From the NCBI RefSeq assembly GCF_026151205.1, contig NC_087078.1:16137118-16201117 (forward strand): a stretch of 64,000 bases of DNA. The letters run 5' to 3'. Below the pieces are notes generated by a model, which had not been told where the DNA came from, did not search any database, and worked only from the letters and a program-made list of their open reading frames with translations. A program made the translations under genes and the position numbers. Every line of letters begins with the position of its first letter. The first letter of the stretch is position 1. Below are positions 56,201 through 64,000 of the stretch, piece after piece. The DNA is from Bolinopsis microptera. Its lineage: Eukaryota > Ctenophora > Tentaculata > Lobata > Bolinopsidae.

Positions 56201-59200
56201 GTTAAGACAAATATCCTTGTTGAAATGCCTCCTACCTGGATGTTAAGACAAATATCCTCGTTGAAATTCCTCCTACCTGGATGTTAAGACATATATCCTT
56301 GTTGAAATTCCTCCTACCTGGATGTTAAGACAAATATCCTTGTTGAAATTCCTCCTACCTGGATGTTAAGACAAATATCCTTGTTGAAATTCCTCCTACC
56401 TGGATGTTAAGACAAATATCCTTGTTGAAATTCCTCCTACCTGGATGTTAAGACAAATATCCTTGTTGAAATTCCTCCTACCTGGATGTTAAGACAGATA
56501 TCCTTGTTGAAATTCCTCCTACCTGGATGTTAAGACAGATATCCTTGTTGAAATTCCTCCTACCTGGATGTTAAGACAGATATCCTTGTTGAAATTCCTC
56601 CTACCTGGATGTTAAGACAAATATCCTTGTTGAAATTCCTCCTACCTGGATGTTAAGACAAATATCCTTGTTGAAATTCATCCTACCTGGATGTTAAGAC
56701 AGATATCCTTGTTGAAATTCCTCCTACCTGGATGTTAAGACAGATATCCTTGTTGAAATTCCTCCTACCTGGATGTTAAGACAAATATCCTTGTTGAAAT
56801 TCCTCCTACCTGGATGTTAAGACAAATATCCTTGTTGAAATTCCTCCTACCTGGATGTTAAGACAAATATCCTTGTTGAAATTCCTCCTACCTGGATGTT
56901 AAGACAAATATCCTTGTTGAAATTCCTCTTACCTGGATGTTAAGACAGATATCCTTGTTGAAATTCCTCTTACCTGGATGTTAAGACAGATATCCTTGTT
57001 GAAATTCCTCTTACCTGGATGTTAAGACAGATATCCTTGTTGAAATTCCTCTTACCTGGATGTTAAGACAGATATCCTTGTTGAAATTCCTCCTACTTGG
57101 ATGTTAAGACAAATATCCTTGTTGAAATTCCTCCTACTTGGATGTTAAGACAAATATCCTTGTTGAAATTCCTCTTACCTGGATGTTAAGACAGATATCC
57201 TTGTTAATAACCACAGGTTGAATACACTGCTCCATCTCCAAGTACACTGATATACTGATAAACACGTGTTCGTTAGCTGGTGTGGGTCTGTTCAGCAGTT
57301 TGGAGTCGTGCAGGGACGTGTCCCAGTTACCCTCGCAAATATACGTGCATCTCATTACTCCCTGACAGGGAAACACGTGGTTAAGAAACACGTGGTTAAG
57401 AAACACGTGGTTAAGAAACACGTGGTTAAGAAACACGTGGTTAAGAAACACGTGGTTAAGAAACACGTGGTTAAGAACACGTGGTTAAGACACGTGGTTA
57501 AGACACGTGGTTAAGACACGTGGTTGATTTAACACGTGGTAAACCATAGAGAAAGGAACCGTAACCAAATATTTTACAATTTGCGGCCTTAGGTTTCGAT
57601 TTTTCAATTTAATGTTCAATAAATTGCGGAGAGAACTAGTTTGAATATCTCACCTGATCCCTGATGACAGAAGGCTGGAACATCGTCAAACTGATAACAT
57701 CGTTATCACAATCATCCAGATCGTCACAGTCGTCCCAATCTAACTCCTGTCTAACGTGACCAACCACCATTTCCCTGAGATAATTCACTGAACTTAGAGG
57801 AAATTTAAACCTTTCTGGACATGGAAGTGGGCTAGCTCACAACTTGTACATTTCTTATCAGTAGAGAGTTGTTTACAAGTTCTATAAACCCTCGGCTTTG
57901 TTAGAAACGAATTAAAAGCCTAGAGGAGATAATCTGAATATTCCATTACCTGACCCCAGCCCATCTGAGGTAGTCTGCTAAAATTAAAAATTACCAAAAT
58001 TATGTACTTTTATATCAGTTCAGACATTATAGACAAATATCAGGAATATTATCAAAAGCTAGGTCTTTAGGGCATTAAAAAAAAATTCTACCGACGATAA
58101 TGATCTCACTGAGTAGGGTAGTTCATTCCAAATTTTCGGTCCACAAAACATAAATGCTGTTTGTCTGAAATGAGAAGCAGGAGGAACTTTCAACAAATAA
58201 AAGTCATAATCTGAATATTCCATTACCTGACCCCAGCCCATCTGAGGTAGTCTGGTCTGTCCTCGTAAGATACGCTTACTACAATCCTCCTCTGTATACC
58301 TTGTTGTAACAGATGCATTGCACCTGAGAGATAGCATGTTATCTACCTGCTAAATATTACAATCCAAGGTTGTTATACTTGCGACTCTGATACTCTTAGG
58401 TATAATGTTAAGATCTCTAATCAAAAAATTATAATATCACAAAAAGCGATGACGTCAAGTGAAAGTGATGTCGTCACGTGAAAAAGATAACGTCACAAAA
58501 TGACATAAACCTGTTGGTATATTGTCTCTGTGGATGACCGGAACAGGCACATACTCCCCAGTAGGACTAAGCTCACATATCTGTACATGAGTGAGCAGGC
58601 TGTAACTCTGTGTAACTTCAGCTGAAGGGGGCTGCACAAGACTCCTCACTGGGCGAGGTACCTCGGACTCCACTGGCTGCTGCTTGGACTCTACCTTCTT
58701 ACCTTGCAGGTGACCGAACACCTCGAACATCAGTGGGGTTGATCTGGGGTGTGGTGGTGTTAAGGTGGTGGTGTAATCGTGGTACGGGACAGTGTGTCCC
58801 ACATGAGACAGTAGATTTGTAATCTCTACACCCATTAGGAATTGACATCGTACCAGTTATTCAATACTTACATATCGTACTGCTTTAATTCTGGCTAACT
58901 CTGCAGTCTGCATACTCTAACTCTGCATACTCTAACTCTGCATACTCTAACTCTGCATACTAGCATACTCCAACTCTGCATACTAACTCTGCATACTAAA
59001 TCTGCATACTCTAACTCTGCATACTCTAACTCTGCATACTCTAACTCTGCATACTCTAAATCAGCATACTCTAACTCTGCATACTCTAACTCTGCATACT
59101 CTAACTCTGCATACTCTAACTCTGCATACTCTAACTCTGCATACTCTAACTCTGCATACTCTAACTCTGCATACTCTAACTCTGCATACTCTAACTCTGC

Positions 59201-60295
59201 ATACTCTAACTCTGCATACTCTAAATCTGCATACACTAACTCTGCATACTAAATCTGCATTCTCTAAATCTGCATACTCTAACTCGAACAAAACAGTAGC
59301 GAACTAATAACAAAGCATATTACATTTTGAAAACACGTACTAAAACGAAAATCTATAAAAACATTATAGATAAAAAATGAATTAAGTCCAACCTTATATA
59401 ATCAATAAAGGGTTTGTTTATCACGACACTGATAGCCTGTACGTGATAAAATCCAAGAGATTTCTCTGTCATGTTCCGATGAGGTTCCGTGGCAAATGCG
59501 TCCCCGTCTTTGTTTAGAAATCTAGATTATAAACGAATTCTTTATTCTTTATTCAAGTCTAACAGAAAGTGAAAAAATTGTTTTTCCATATTTTGTGGAT
59601 TTCTTGCTCGTATTTTCTTTCTTTAAAAAAATTACTCGTGAATTTGCAAACTCTACAAACAGTTGCCCCCCCCCCCCCCCCTACAAACATAACTAAAAAT
59701 AAAGGACGTAGTAAGAAACCTGAACTGTACGAACGCCTCCACATAATCAGAAGATAGGTGTGACAACTGCATTACAGTGATGATGAAGGTCAGCTTCGTC
59801 CCTACTTTCAGGATACCACAGTTGTTCTCGTTTACTCCCTCTGTTTCTGACGTATCTCCAACTGGGAGGACGAGGTGAGTTGTAAAATGAGATGTAATAT
59901 TCCACTATATGAGATTGAAATCATATAGTTGAATCGCAAATTATCTTACGACAATATGAAGAGGAAAAGGGGATTTTTACATGGTCAGTTGCTTTTTGCG
60001 AATTTTAATTGCACTGTTCTTATTTACCAAGAGACAGTGGGTATTGATCCATAACTATATAACATGACACATATGTGGTACATCTAATAGCAAACAAGAT
60101 ATAAAAACACAAATTTCTAACGACACGGTCTAAAAATAAGACCAAACACGGTCCAACATGACCCTTACTTTTGTTGGTATCCTGAGAGCCATCCTCGCTG
60201 CTGCTGTTGGACTTGTTGCACCCAACTCTCCGGAGATCACCAGCACTGAACACACTGCTAGCCAGAGTGGAGATGGAGATAGCGCTGGACAGGTT
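50232..60295 (-). CDS. Kinesin-3 (KIF1/UNC-104-like), C-terminal portion, 14 exons
   Basis: Exons in order: 60295-60169, 59861-59720, 59521-59393, 58743-58511, 58323-58227, 57774-57654, 57361-57179, 52064-51912, 51759-51567, 51411-51303, 51147-51062, 50986-50745, 50625-50495, 50333-50232; about 680 codons, with phases matching at every GT-AG junction. Family hallmarks: GFYHVQAIS, FEVFGH, the DUF3694-like region with QGIQRRI and YLEMEQCIQP, STYVRGEE, and a C-terminal PH domain (RGWLHFM, YNTDKDPC, DAWLYAMNPLLAGT). KIF1/UNC-104 motors carry vesicle precursors along microtubules, binding lipid through the PH domain. Motor and FHA domains lie beyond the window or beyond the zinc-finger genes; the last short exon was not found. 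Confidence 0.85.
51241..51317 (-). repeat. 26-bp x3 tandem duplication of exon end and splice donor
   Basis: Three copies of a 26-bp unit. On the minus strand each contains the last bases of the exon ending at 51303 (CTCCTTACCAG) plus its donor GTATGCAG. The exon-proximal copy is taken as the used one. Confidence 0.85.
52065..53215. other. Kinesin intron segment with LINE remnant
   Basis: Part of the ~5.1-kb intron between exons 57361-57179 and 52064-51912. It contains short AACATATAATCAT tandem repeats at about 52268-52316 and a LINE remnant. The rest is AT-rich. Confidence 0.5.
52315..52890 (+). pseudogene. LINE reverse-transcriptase C-terminal remnant
   Basis: Reads RIQKASGAFNQL, then YVAAVLTILLYGSEVW, then LRRILRIKW and LRWFGHV, typical of the post-RT part of LINE polymerases. 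The frame stops at 52680 and resumes in another frame (about 52700-52885). 5'-truncated and frameshifted. Confidence 0.8.
53216..54304 (-). CDS. Seven-transmembrane receptor, rhodopsin-like, nested in kinesin intron
   Basis: 362 residues from ATG 54304, single exon. A short extracellular N-terminus with N-glycosylation sites (NLS) precedes seven hydrophobic segments; TM1 contains LVQNSVIIISYY (the conserved Asn), TM2 contains FMGIAMGDIV (conserved Asp), and TM7 ends with FYPVIII in the NPxxY position. A recognisable DRY after TM3 is missing. The Cys-containing C-tail is short. Intron-less genes of this type are common among invertebrate peptide/lipid orphan receptors. Same strand as the host kinesin gene. 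Ligand unknown. Confidence 0.75.
   Translation of the reverse strand: MNLSNVRDDNHNMSDIAIYYRETELVFQGAFYKLAPLTIPLCLAVLVQNSVIIISYYKDKAKIVPCLFMGIAMGDIVKAQGDLVLSVISILIHYKLVNAETLYKSLSYYMVTALPGYNCAKLFNMVLTVILTVKIRNSFHIINTSRLRKIVTILCLVIILLHISDTVVASVKLPAFTQETVFDNNAYTDLITMFEIPAGPTAYLITGNYNVLIPGGVIFLVAPPIIVLVCMIIQMKYVRQSLHGQEDSSKMPDTGRHVSITILMLSVLFFICHFVFLIMVLIWNVLKLWNIFYQTGLPDKSYIGLGIFVGLSEFSLPLVYAAFYPVIIICRKQELREQYRQYISRVFACCRYDNQEITDINE
54305..55175. other. Intron segment upstream of the receptor
   Basis: AT-rich. Frames at 54484-54681 (-) and 54903-55229 (+) have no recognisable domain and the latter runs into the minisatellite. An AAC trinucleotide run abuts the array at about 55160-55175. Confidence 0.45.
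55176..57205 (-). repeat. 41-bp minisatellite, ~50 copies, each copying an exon end and splice donor
   Basis: The unit on the minus strand is AACAAGGATAT(T/C)TGTCTTAACATCCAG followed by GTA(G/A)GAGGAATTTC. This equals the last 27 bases of the kinesin exon 57361-57179 plus its 5' splice site. Copies nearest the exon keep the native GATATCTG and GTAAGAGG forms; distant ones mostly have GATATTTG and GTAGGAGG. One shortened copy is at about 55671-55700. Confidence 0.95.
57371..57540. repeat. 15-bp minisatellite with CACGTG
   Basis: AAACACGTGGTTAAG units (about seven at 15 bp, then 13-14-bp variants) directly upstream, in transcript sense, of the acceptor of the exon ending at 57361. Each unit holds an E-box CACGTG. 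Frames such as NHVFL repeats are artefacts. Confidence 0.92.
57929..58254 (-). mobile_element. 5'-truncated LINE fragment flanked by 49-bp direct repeats
   Basis: A perfect 49-bp direct repeat (57929-57977 and 58206-58254) flanks 228 bp. On the minus strand the insert encodes a typical LINE C-terminal tail (FCGPKIWNELPYSVRS) and ends AT-rich. The repeat contains the end of the kinesin exon 58323-58227 and its donor, so the insertion preserved one functional copy of the junction. Confidence 0.8.
58910..59285. repeat. 15-bp minisatellite
   Basis: About 24 units of CTCTAACTCTGCATA in a kinesin intron (between exons 59521-59393 and 58743-58511). The EYAEL-repeat frames are artefacts. Confidence 0.95.
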
Positions 60296-60302
60296 CTGAG
60301 GG

Positions 60303-60543
60303 GGAGATGTTACTTGGGATATTATCTGATTGTTAACATTGGTTAAATATTGGAGATGTTACTTGGGATGTTATCTGATTGTTAACATTGGTTAAATATT
60401 GGGAGCTGGAGATGTTACTTGGGATGTTATCTGATTGTTAACATTGGTTAAATATTGGGAAATGTTACTTGGGATGTTATCTGATTGTTAACATTGGTTA
60501 AATATTGGGAGATGTTACTTGGGATGTTATCTGATTGTTAACT
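60303..60543. repeat. ~53-bp tandem repeat, five copies
   Basis: Units GATGTTACTTGGGATGTTAT...GGTTAAATATTGG lie directly upstream, in transcript sense, of the acceptor of the kinesin exon 60295-60169. Confidence 0.88.
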
Positions 60544-60927
60544 TGGTCAATTTTCTTTACTTTTCTTGGATTATTTCATTGGATTTAGACAAATTGAAGT
60601 AATATTTGACTAAAATAATTTTCGTAAAATAAGTGAATGTCAAAATATCATACGTAAATCAAAATCTTATGTAAAGTGAAGAACCCAGTCGTTGTAGATT
60701 ATTTGCAGATGGTTATCATAGCGGATCCATTTAAAGGCACGGGGTTCAGCGCTTATCACCACAACCAATATTCACTGATCTATCCAACACAATGGACATA
60801 AAACTACCCTATACATGCATACAACAAATGAACCTGGTATAAGTTCTTGAATTGTTACATTAAAATTCCATGATCCAGGAACCTTTTCAATATCAACAGT
60901 GTTCGTTCAAAATCCATAACCGAAGTC
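60544..60927. other. Spacer between kinesin exon and zinc-finger gene
   Basis: AT-rich; no gene seen. Confidence 0.5.
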
Positions 60928-62451
60928 CTAACTGGAGAGGGGATGATATGTTGTAGAGTATGTAAGTGAGACAGTGGGAGGAGGTGTGAAGACAGACTCA
61001 CCAGGTGAGAAGGTGAGAGGAGCAGGGTGAGACATGTGAGGTTCTGGTTGACAACTGGAGAAGGAACTGGGAGGTAAGCTGGGAATGAATACAATGGGGT
61101 CAGCAAAGTTCAGAGGCTTTACAAATGTTAGAGGTTTTACGAAAGGTATTGGTTTAACGAAAATGGGTCCTCCAATGCTACCGTTTTGGATGGAATCATC
61201 TCCGGTATGAGTCCTCTGATGAACTATAAGCTGAGATTTTTGAACCGAACTGTAGGGACATTCAGAACATTTGAACGGTTTTACTCCGGTATGAGTTCGC
61301 TGATGAACTATAAGCTGAGATTTTTGAACCGAACTGTAGGGACATTCAGAACATTTGAACGGTTTTACTCCGGTATGAGTCCTCTGATGAACTATAAGCT
61401 GAGATTTTTGAACCGAACTGTAGGGACATTCAGAACATTTGAACGGTTTTACTCCGGTATGAGTCCTCTGATGAACTATAAGGTGAGATTTTTGAACCGA
61501 ACTGTAGGGACATTCAGAACATTTGAACGGTTTTACTCCGGTATGAGTCCTCTGATGAACTATAAGGTGAGATTTTTTAACCGAACTGTAGGGACATTCA
61601 GAACATTTGAACGGTTTTACTCCGGTATGAGTTCGCTGATGTGAAGTTAAAGATGATCTTCGGTTTGTACTGAAGGAACATTCAGAACATTTGAACGGCT
61701 TTTCTCCGGTATGAGTCCTCTGATGAACTATAAGCTGAGATTTTTGAACCGAACTGTAGGGACATTCAGAACATTTGAACGGTTTTACTCCGGTATGAGT
61801 TCGCTGATGTGAAGTTAAAGATGATCTTCGGTTTGTACTGTAGGAACATTCAGAGCATTGATGACGTTTTTTATCGCTATGAGTCTGCTGATTGCAAAGT
61901 AAATGTGATTTTTGGCTGGCACAATAAAAACACTCAGAACATTTAAATGGTTTTTCGCCGGTATGAGTTCGGTGATGGCAAACTAAGCATGATTTTTGGC
62001 TTGCACTGAAGGAACATTCAGAACATTTATAAAGTTTTTCACCGGTATGAGTGAGCTGATGGCGAAATAATTGTGATTTTCTTCTTGTTTCTACAAAACA
62101 AACAGAACACTGGAACAGTTTTTGCTGATCGGAAGGTAATGACGATTGTTTTTTGTCACTGTAAGAAGAATCATAGCCTGACGATTTTAATTTCATCCAT
62201 TCTGTTTCGTCAACAAAAGTTTGGCAAAATTCGGCATCAGCACTGTTTTGTGGAGCTGTTCGGCCTTGATCTGTGTCTCCAGCTATCGTAGAATCATAAT
62301 GTAGACGATTTTCTGTTGATGATTCTTGGATGAGATACTGCATCTGAGAAGCAGGAATCGAATACTTCTCTGATTTGATAAGAAAACCTTCTTCCTCCTC
62401 CTTAATCTCTATCTTAATCAATTCTGGTGGAAAAGACTCTTCCATTTTCAT
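60928..62451 (-). CDS. C2H2 zinc-finger protein (11 fingers)
   Basis: 507 residues from ATG 62451 (second ATG two codons later). N-terminal region with PPELIKIEIKEEEE and IKSE (SUMO-type IKxE motifs; inferred). Eleven fingers (about residues 112-420); finger 3 has Asn in place of the first His (LLCNQQTH), so it is probably broken. Five of the last fingers are near-copies (PYSSVQKSQLIVH) with TGVKP linkers, encoded by 84-bp units. The C-terminal tail repeats FVKP and ends with the SPGESVFTPPPTVS segment shared with the genes at 6923 and 62829. Probably a nuclear DNA-binding protein; target unknown. Same strand as the kinesin gene and possibly inside it. Confidence 0.9.
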   Translation of the reverse strand: MKMEESFPPELIKIEIKEEEEGFLIKSEKYSIPASQMQYLIQESSTENRLHYDSTIAGDTDQGRTAPQNSADAEFCQTFVDETEWMKLKSSGYDSSYSDKKQSSLPSDQQKLFQCSVCFVETRRKSQLFRHQLTHTGEKLYKCSECSFSASQKSCLVCHHRTHTGEKPFKCSECFYCASQKSHLLCNQQTHSDKKRHQCSECSYSTNRRSSLTSHQRTHTGVKPFKCSECPYSSVQKSQLIVHQRTHTGEKPFKCSECSFSTNRRSSLTSHQRTHTGVKPFKCSECPYSSVKKSHLIVHQRTHTGVKPFKCSECPYSSVQKSHLIVHQRTHTGVKPFKCSECPYSSVQKSQLIVHQRTHTGVKPFKCSECPYSSVQKSQLIVHQRTHTGVKPFKCSECPYSSVQKSQLIVHQRTHTGDDSIQNGSIGGPIFVKPIPFVKPLTFVKPLNFADPIVFIPSLPPSSFSSCQPEPHMSHPAPLTFSPGESVFTPPPTVSLTYSTTYHPLSS

Positions 62452-62828
62452 CTCTTACATTTTCATCACTAGAAATAAAATAAATTAATACTTTCAACAC
62501 GACTATAAAACAAATAATTTGATCAAACGATGTAACTGAGTCAATATATTTTAATGTTGCTATGGGGTGGCAAGTCCCATACATCGTAGTCCGATAGTTT
62601 CACTGCGTCATAGTATAAGTGTAAGATATCGTCTCTTCCAATCGAATAAAGCTCAGGGTTAATTTGGAAATCTGTGGTTGCAGAATTATAATACTAAGTT
62701 CGTCAAGTTAGAGATACATAGGTATTGAAGAAGAAACAATAATCCCCAAAAATACGTATCAATAGCTAAATTATAAGACTTTATTAGACCTTTTACATCA
62801 GTGTTATGCTTTGATAATTTAAATTGAG
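62452..62828. other. Spacer between zinc-finger genes
   Basis: Upstream region of the 60928 gene; no other gene seen. Confidence 0.5.
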
Positions 62829-64000
62829 CTAGAGACTTCTTCCACTTCGCTCATAACCACTGTACTGACTGGAGATATGAGAGGGGGGAGGATTTGTTGT
62901 AGAGTAGGTATGTGAGACAGTGGGAGGAGGTGTGAAGACAGACTCACCAGGTGAGAAGGTGAGAGGAGCAGGGTGAGACATTTGAGATGCTGGTTGATAA
63001 CTGAAGGAGGAACTGGGAGGTAAGCTGGGAATGGATACAATGGAGTCAGCAAAGTTCAGAGGCTTTACAAATGTTACACGTTTCACGAAAGGTATCGGTT
63101 TAACGAAAATGGGTCCTCCAATGCTACCGTTTTGGATGGAATTCAAAGCCTGACTGCTATCATGAAAAGTATGTGAGTTCTCTTCAATATCGCTCCACTG
63201 ATAGGGAACGAATGTTGAATCATAACTAGCGTTATTTAAACATTCTGGAGATTGAAAGGGCATTTTACTGGCATGTTTCCTTCGATGGTTAATTATGGCT
63301 TTTATTTTGCATGCACTGTAGGAGCATTCAGAGCATTTGAACGCTTTTTCACCGGTATGAGTGCTCTGATGAGCTATAAAGTGAGATTTTTTAATCGAAC
63401 TGTAGGGACATTCAGAACATTTGAACGGTTTTTCTCCAGTATGAATCCTCTGATGAACTATAAGGTGAGATTTTTGAACCGAACTGTAGGGACATTCAGA
63501 ACATTTGAACGGTTTTACTCCGGTATGAGTCCGTTGGTGGACAACTAAGTATGCTTTTTGGCTTGCACTGTAGGAGCATTCAGAGCATTTGTGCGGTTTT
63601 TCACCGGTATGAGTTCGCTGATGTAAAGTTAAAGATGATCTTCGGCTTGCACTGTAGGGACATTCAGAACATTTGAACGGCTTTTCTCCGGTATGAGTTC
63701 GCTGATGTGAAGTTAAAGATGTTCTTCGGTTTGTACTGAAGGAACATTCAGAACATTTGAACGGCTTTTCTCCGGTATGAGTCCTCTGATGAACTATAAG
63801 CTGAGATTTTTGAACCGAACTGTAGGAACATTCAGAACATTTGAACGGTTTTTCTCCGGTATGAATCCTCTGATGAACTATAAGGTGAGATTTTTTAACC
63901 GAACTGTAGGGACATTCAGAACATTTGAACAGTTTTACTCCGGTATGAGTTCGCTGATGTGAAGTTAAAGATGATCTTCGGTTTGTACTGTAGGAACATT
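62829..64000 (-). CDS. C2H2 zinc-finger protein, C-terminal part (open at right edge)
   Basis: The minus-strand frame is open from the window edge to the stop at 62829. About nine fingers with TGEKP/TGVKP linkers occupy 64000-63265, the last being CSECSYSACKIKAIINHRRKH. Then comes a 144-residue tail with GPIFVKPIPFVK, SPGESVFTPPPTVS and NPPP, closely related to that of the neighbouring gene. The start lies outside the window. Together with 60928-62451 this is a tandem pair. Confidence 0.88.
   Translation of the reverse strand, partial: CSYSTNRRSSLTSHQRTHTGVKLFKCSECPYSSVKKSHLIVHQRIHTGEKPFKCSECSYSSVQKSQLIVHQRTHTGEKPFKCSECSFSTNRRTSLTSHQRTHTGEKPFKCSECPYSASRRSSLTLHQRTHTGEKPHKCSECSYSASQKAYLVVHQRTHTGVKPFKCSECPYSSVQKSHLIVHQRIHTGEKPFKCSECPYSSIKKSHFIAHQSTHTGEKAFKCSECSYSACKIKAIINHRRKHASKMPFQSPECLNNASYDSTFVPYQWSDIEENSHTFHDSSQALNSIQNGSIGGPIFVKPIPFVKRVTFVKPLNFADSIVSIPSLPPSSSFSYQPASQMSHPAPLTFSPGESVFTPPPTVSHTYSTTNPPPSHISSQYSGYERSGRSL

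Noticed and set aside
55176..57205. CRISPR-like regular direct repeats
   Set aside because: Units are contiguous without unique spacers and derive from an adjacent exon/intron junction; this is a minisatellite in an animal gene.
57134..57466. Protein with NHVFL repeats fused to kinesin sequence
   Set aside because: It reads through the 15-bp intronic repeat and the acceptor; only 57361-57179 is exon.
58513..58835. Longer kinesin exon starting at 58835
   Set aside because: Sequence above 58743 has no similarity to kinesin-3, and an acceptor at 58744 gives correct phase with the previous exon; the extra codons are intron.
58895..59291. EYAEL and RVCRV repeat proteins
   Set aside because: Translations of a 15-bp intronic minisatellite.
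61186..61644. Plus-strand repeat protein (MNYKLRFLNRTVG units)
   Set aside because: Antisense shadow of the C2H2 finger array; likewise 63252-63548 and 63777-63962.

Overview
The window is nuclear DNA of an invertebrate animal: AT-rich, with spliced genes and GT-AG introns, a kinesin-3 gene, a 7TM receptor, C2H2 zinc-finger arrays, and a very high load of transposons and minisatellites. The retrotransposon proteins resemble those common in cnidarians and some other aquatic invertebrates. I infer a cnidarian-like or other marine invertebrate, at low confidence; nothing here fixes the phylum.

Layout. 1-1.1 kb: reverse-transcriptase end of a LINE. 1.1-9.9 kb: repeat-rich DNA, one C2H2 zinc-finger gene (6923-8044, minus) and decayed pieces of sister genes. 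9.9-12.3 kb: MITE-like repeats. 12.3-21.4 kb: a secreted pentraxin/LamG plus coiled-coil gene (copy A, with a nonsense codon); its first intron holds a nested DNA transposon and an apparently intact two-ORF LINE whose ORF1 fuses an AlkB-type dioxygenase to an SGNH hydrolase. 22.8-34.9 kb: a Maverick/Polinton of 12,048 bp with 1,198-bp terminal inverted repeats and a 6-bp target duplication; it carries integrase, packaging ATPase, capsid, protease and accessory genes, but its DNA polymerase gene is cut off by the right terminal repeat. 35.9-37.8 kb: the intact paralogue (copy B) of the pentraxin-like gene. 38.3-39.2 kb: a fold-back element. 40.4-43.7 kb: an internally deleted LTR retrotransposon. 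44-50 kb: non-coding DNA with MITEs and a hAT-like element. 50.2-60.3 kb, minus strand: the 3' part of a KIF1/UNC-104-like kinesin gene (14 exons deduced with consistent phase), with a receptor gene nested in its largest intron. 60.9-64 kb, minus: two more C2H2 zinc-finger genes of the same family as the one at 7 kb.

How parts relate. The Polinton sits between the two pentraxin-like paralogues. Its capsid genes form a cassette with ATGA stop/start overlaps, and short TATA boxes precede several units. The kinesin gene shows repeated duplication of exon 3' ends together with their splice donors; in one intron this has grown to about 50 tandem 41-bp copies. The three zinc-finger genes share an N-terminal acidic/IKxE segment and a proline-rich C-terminal tail, marking a local expanding family.
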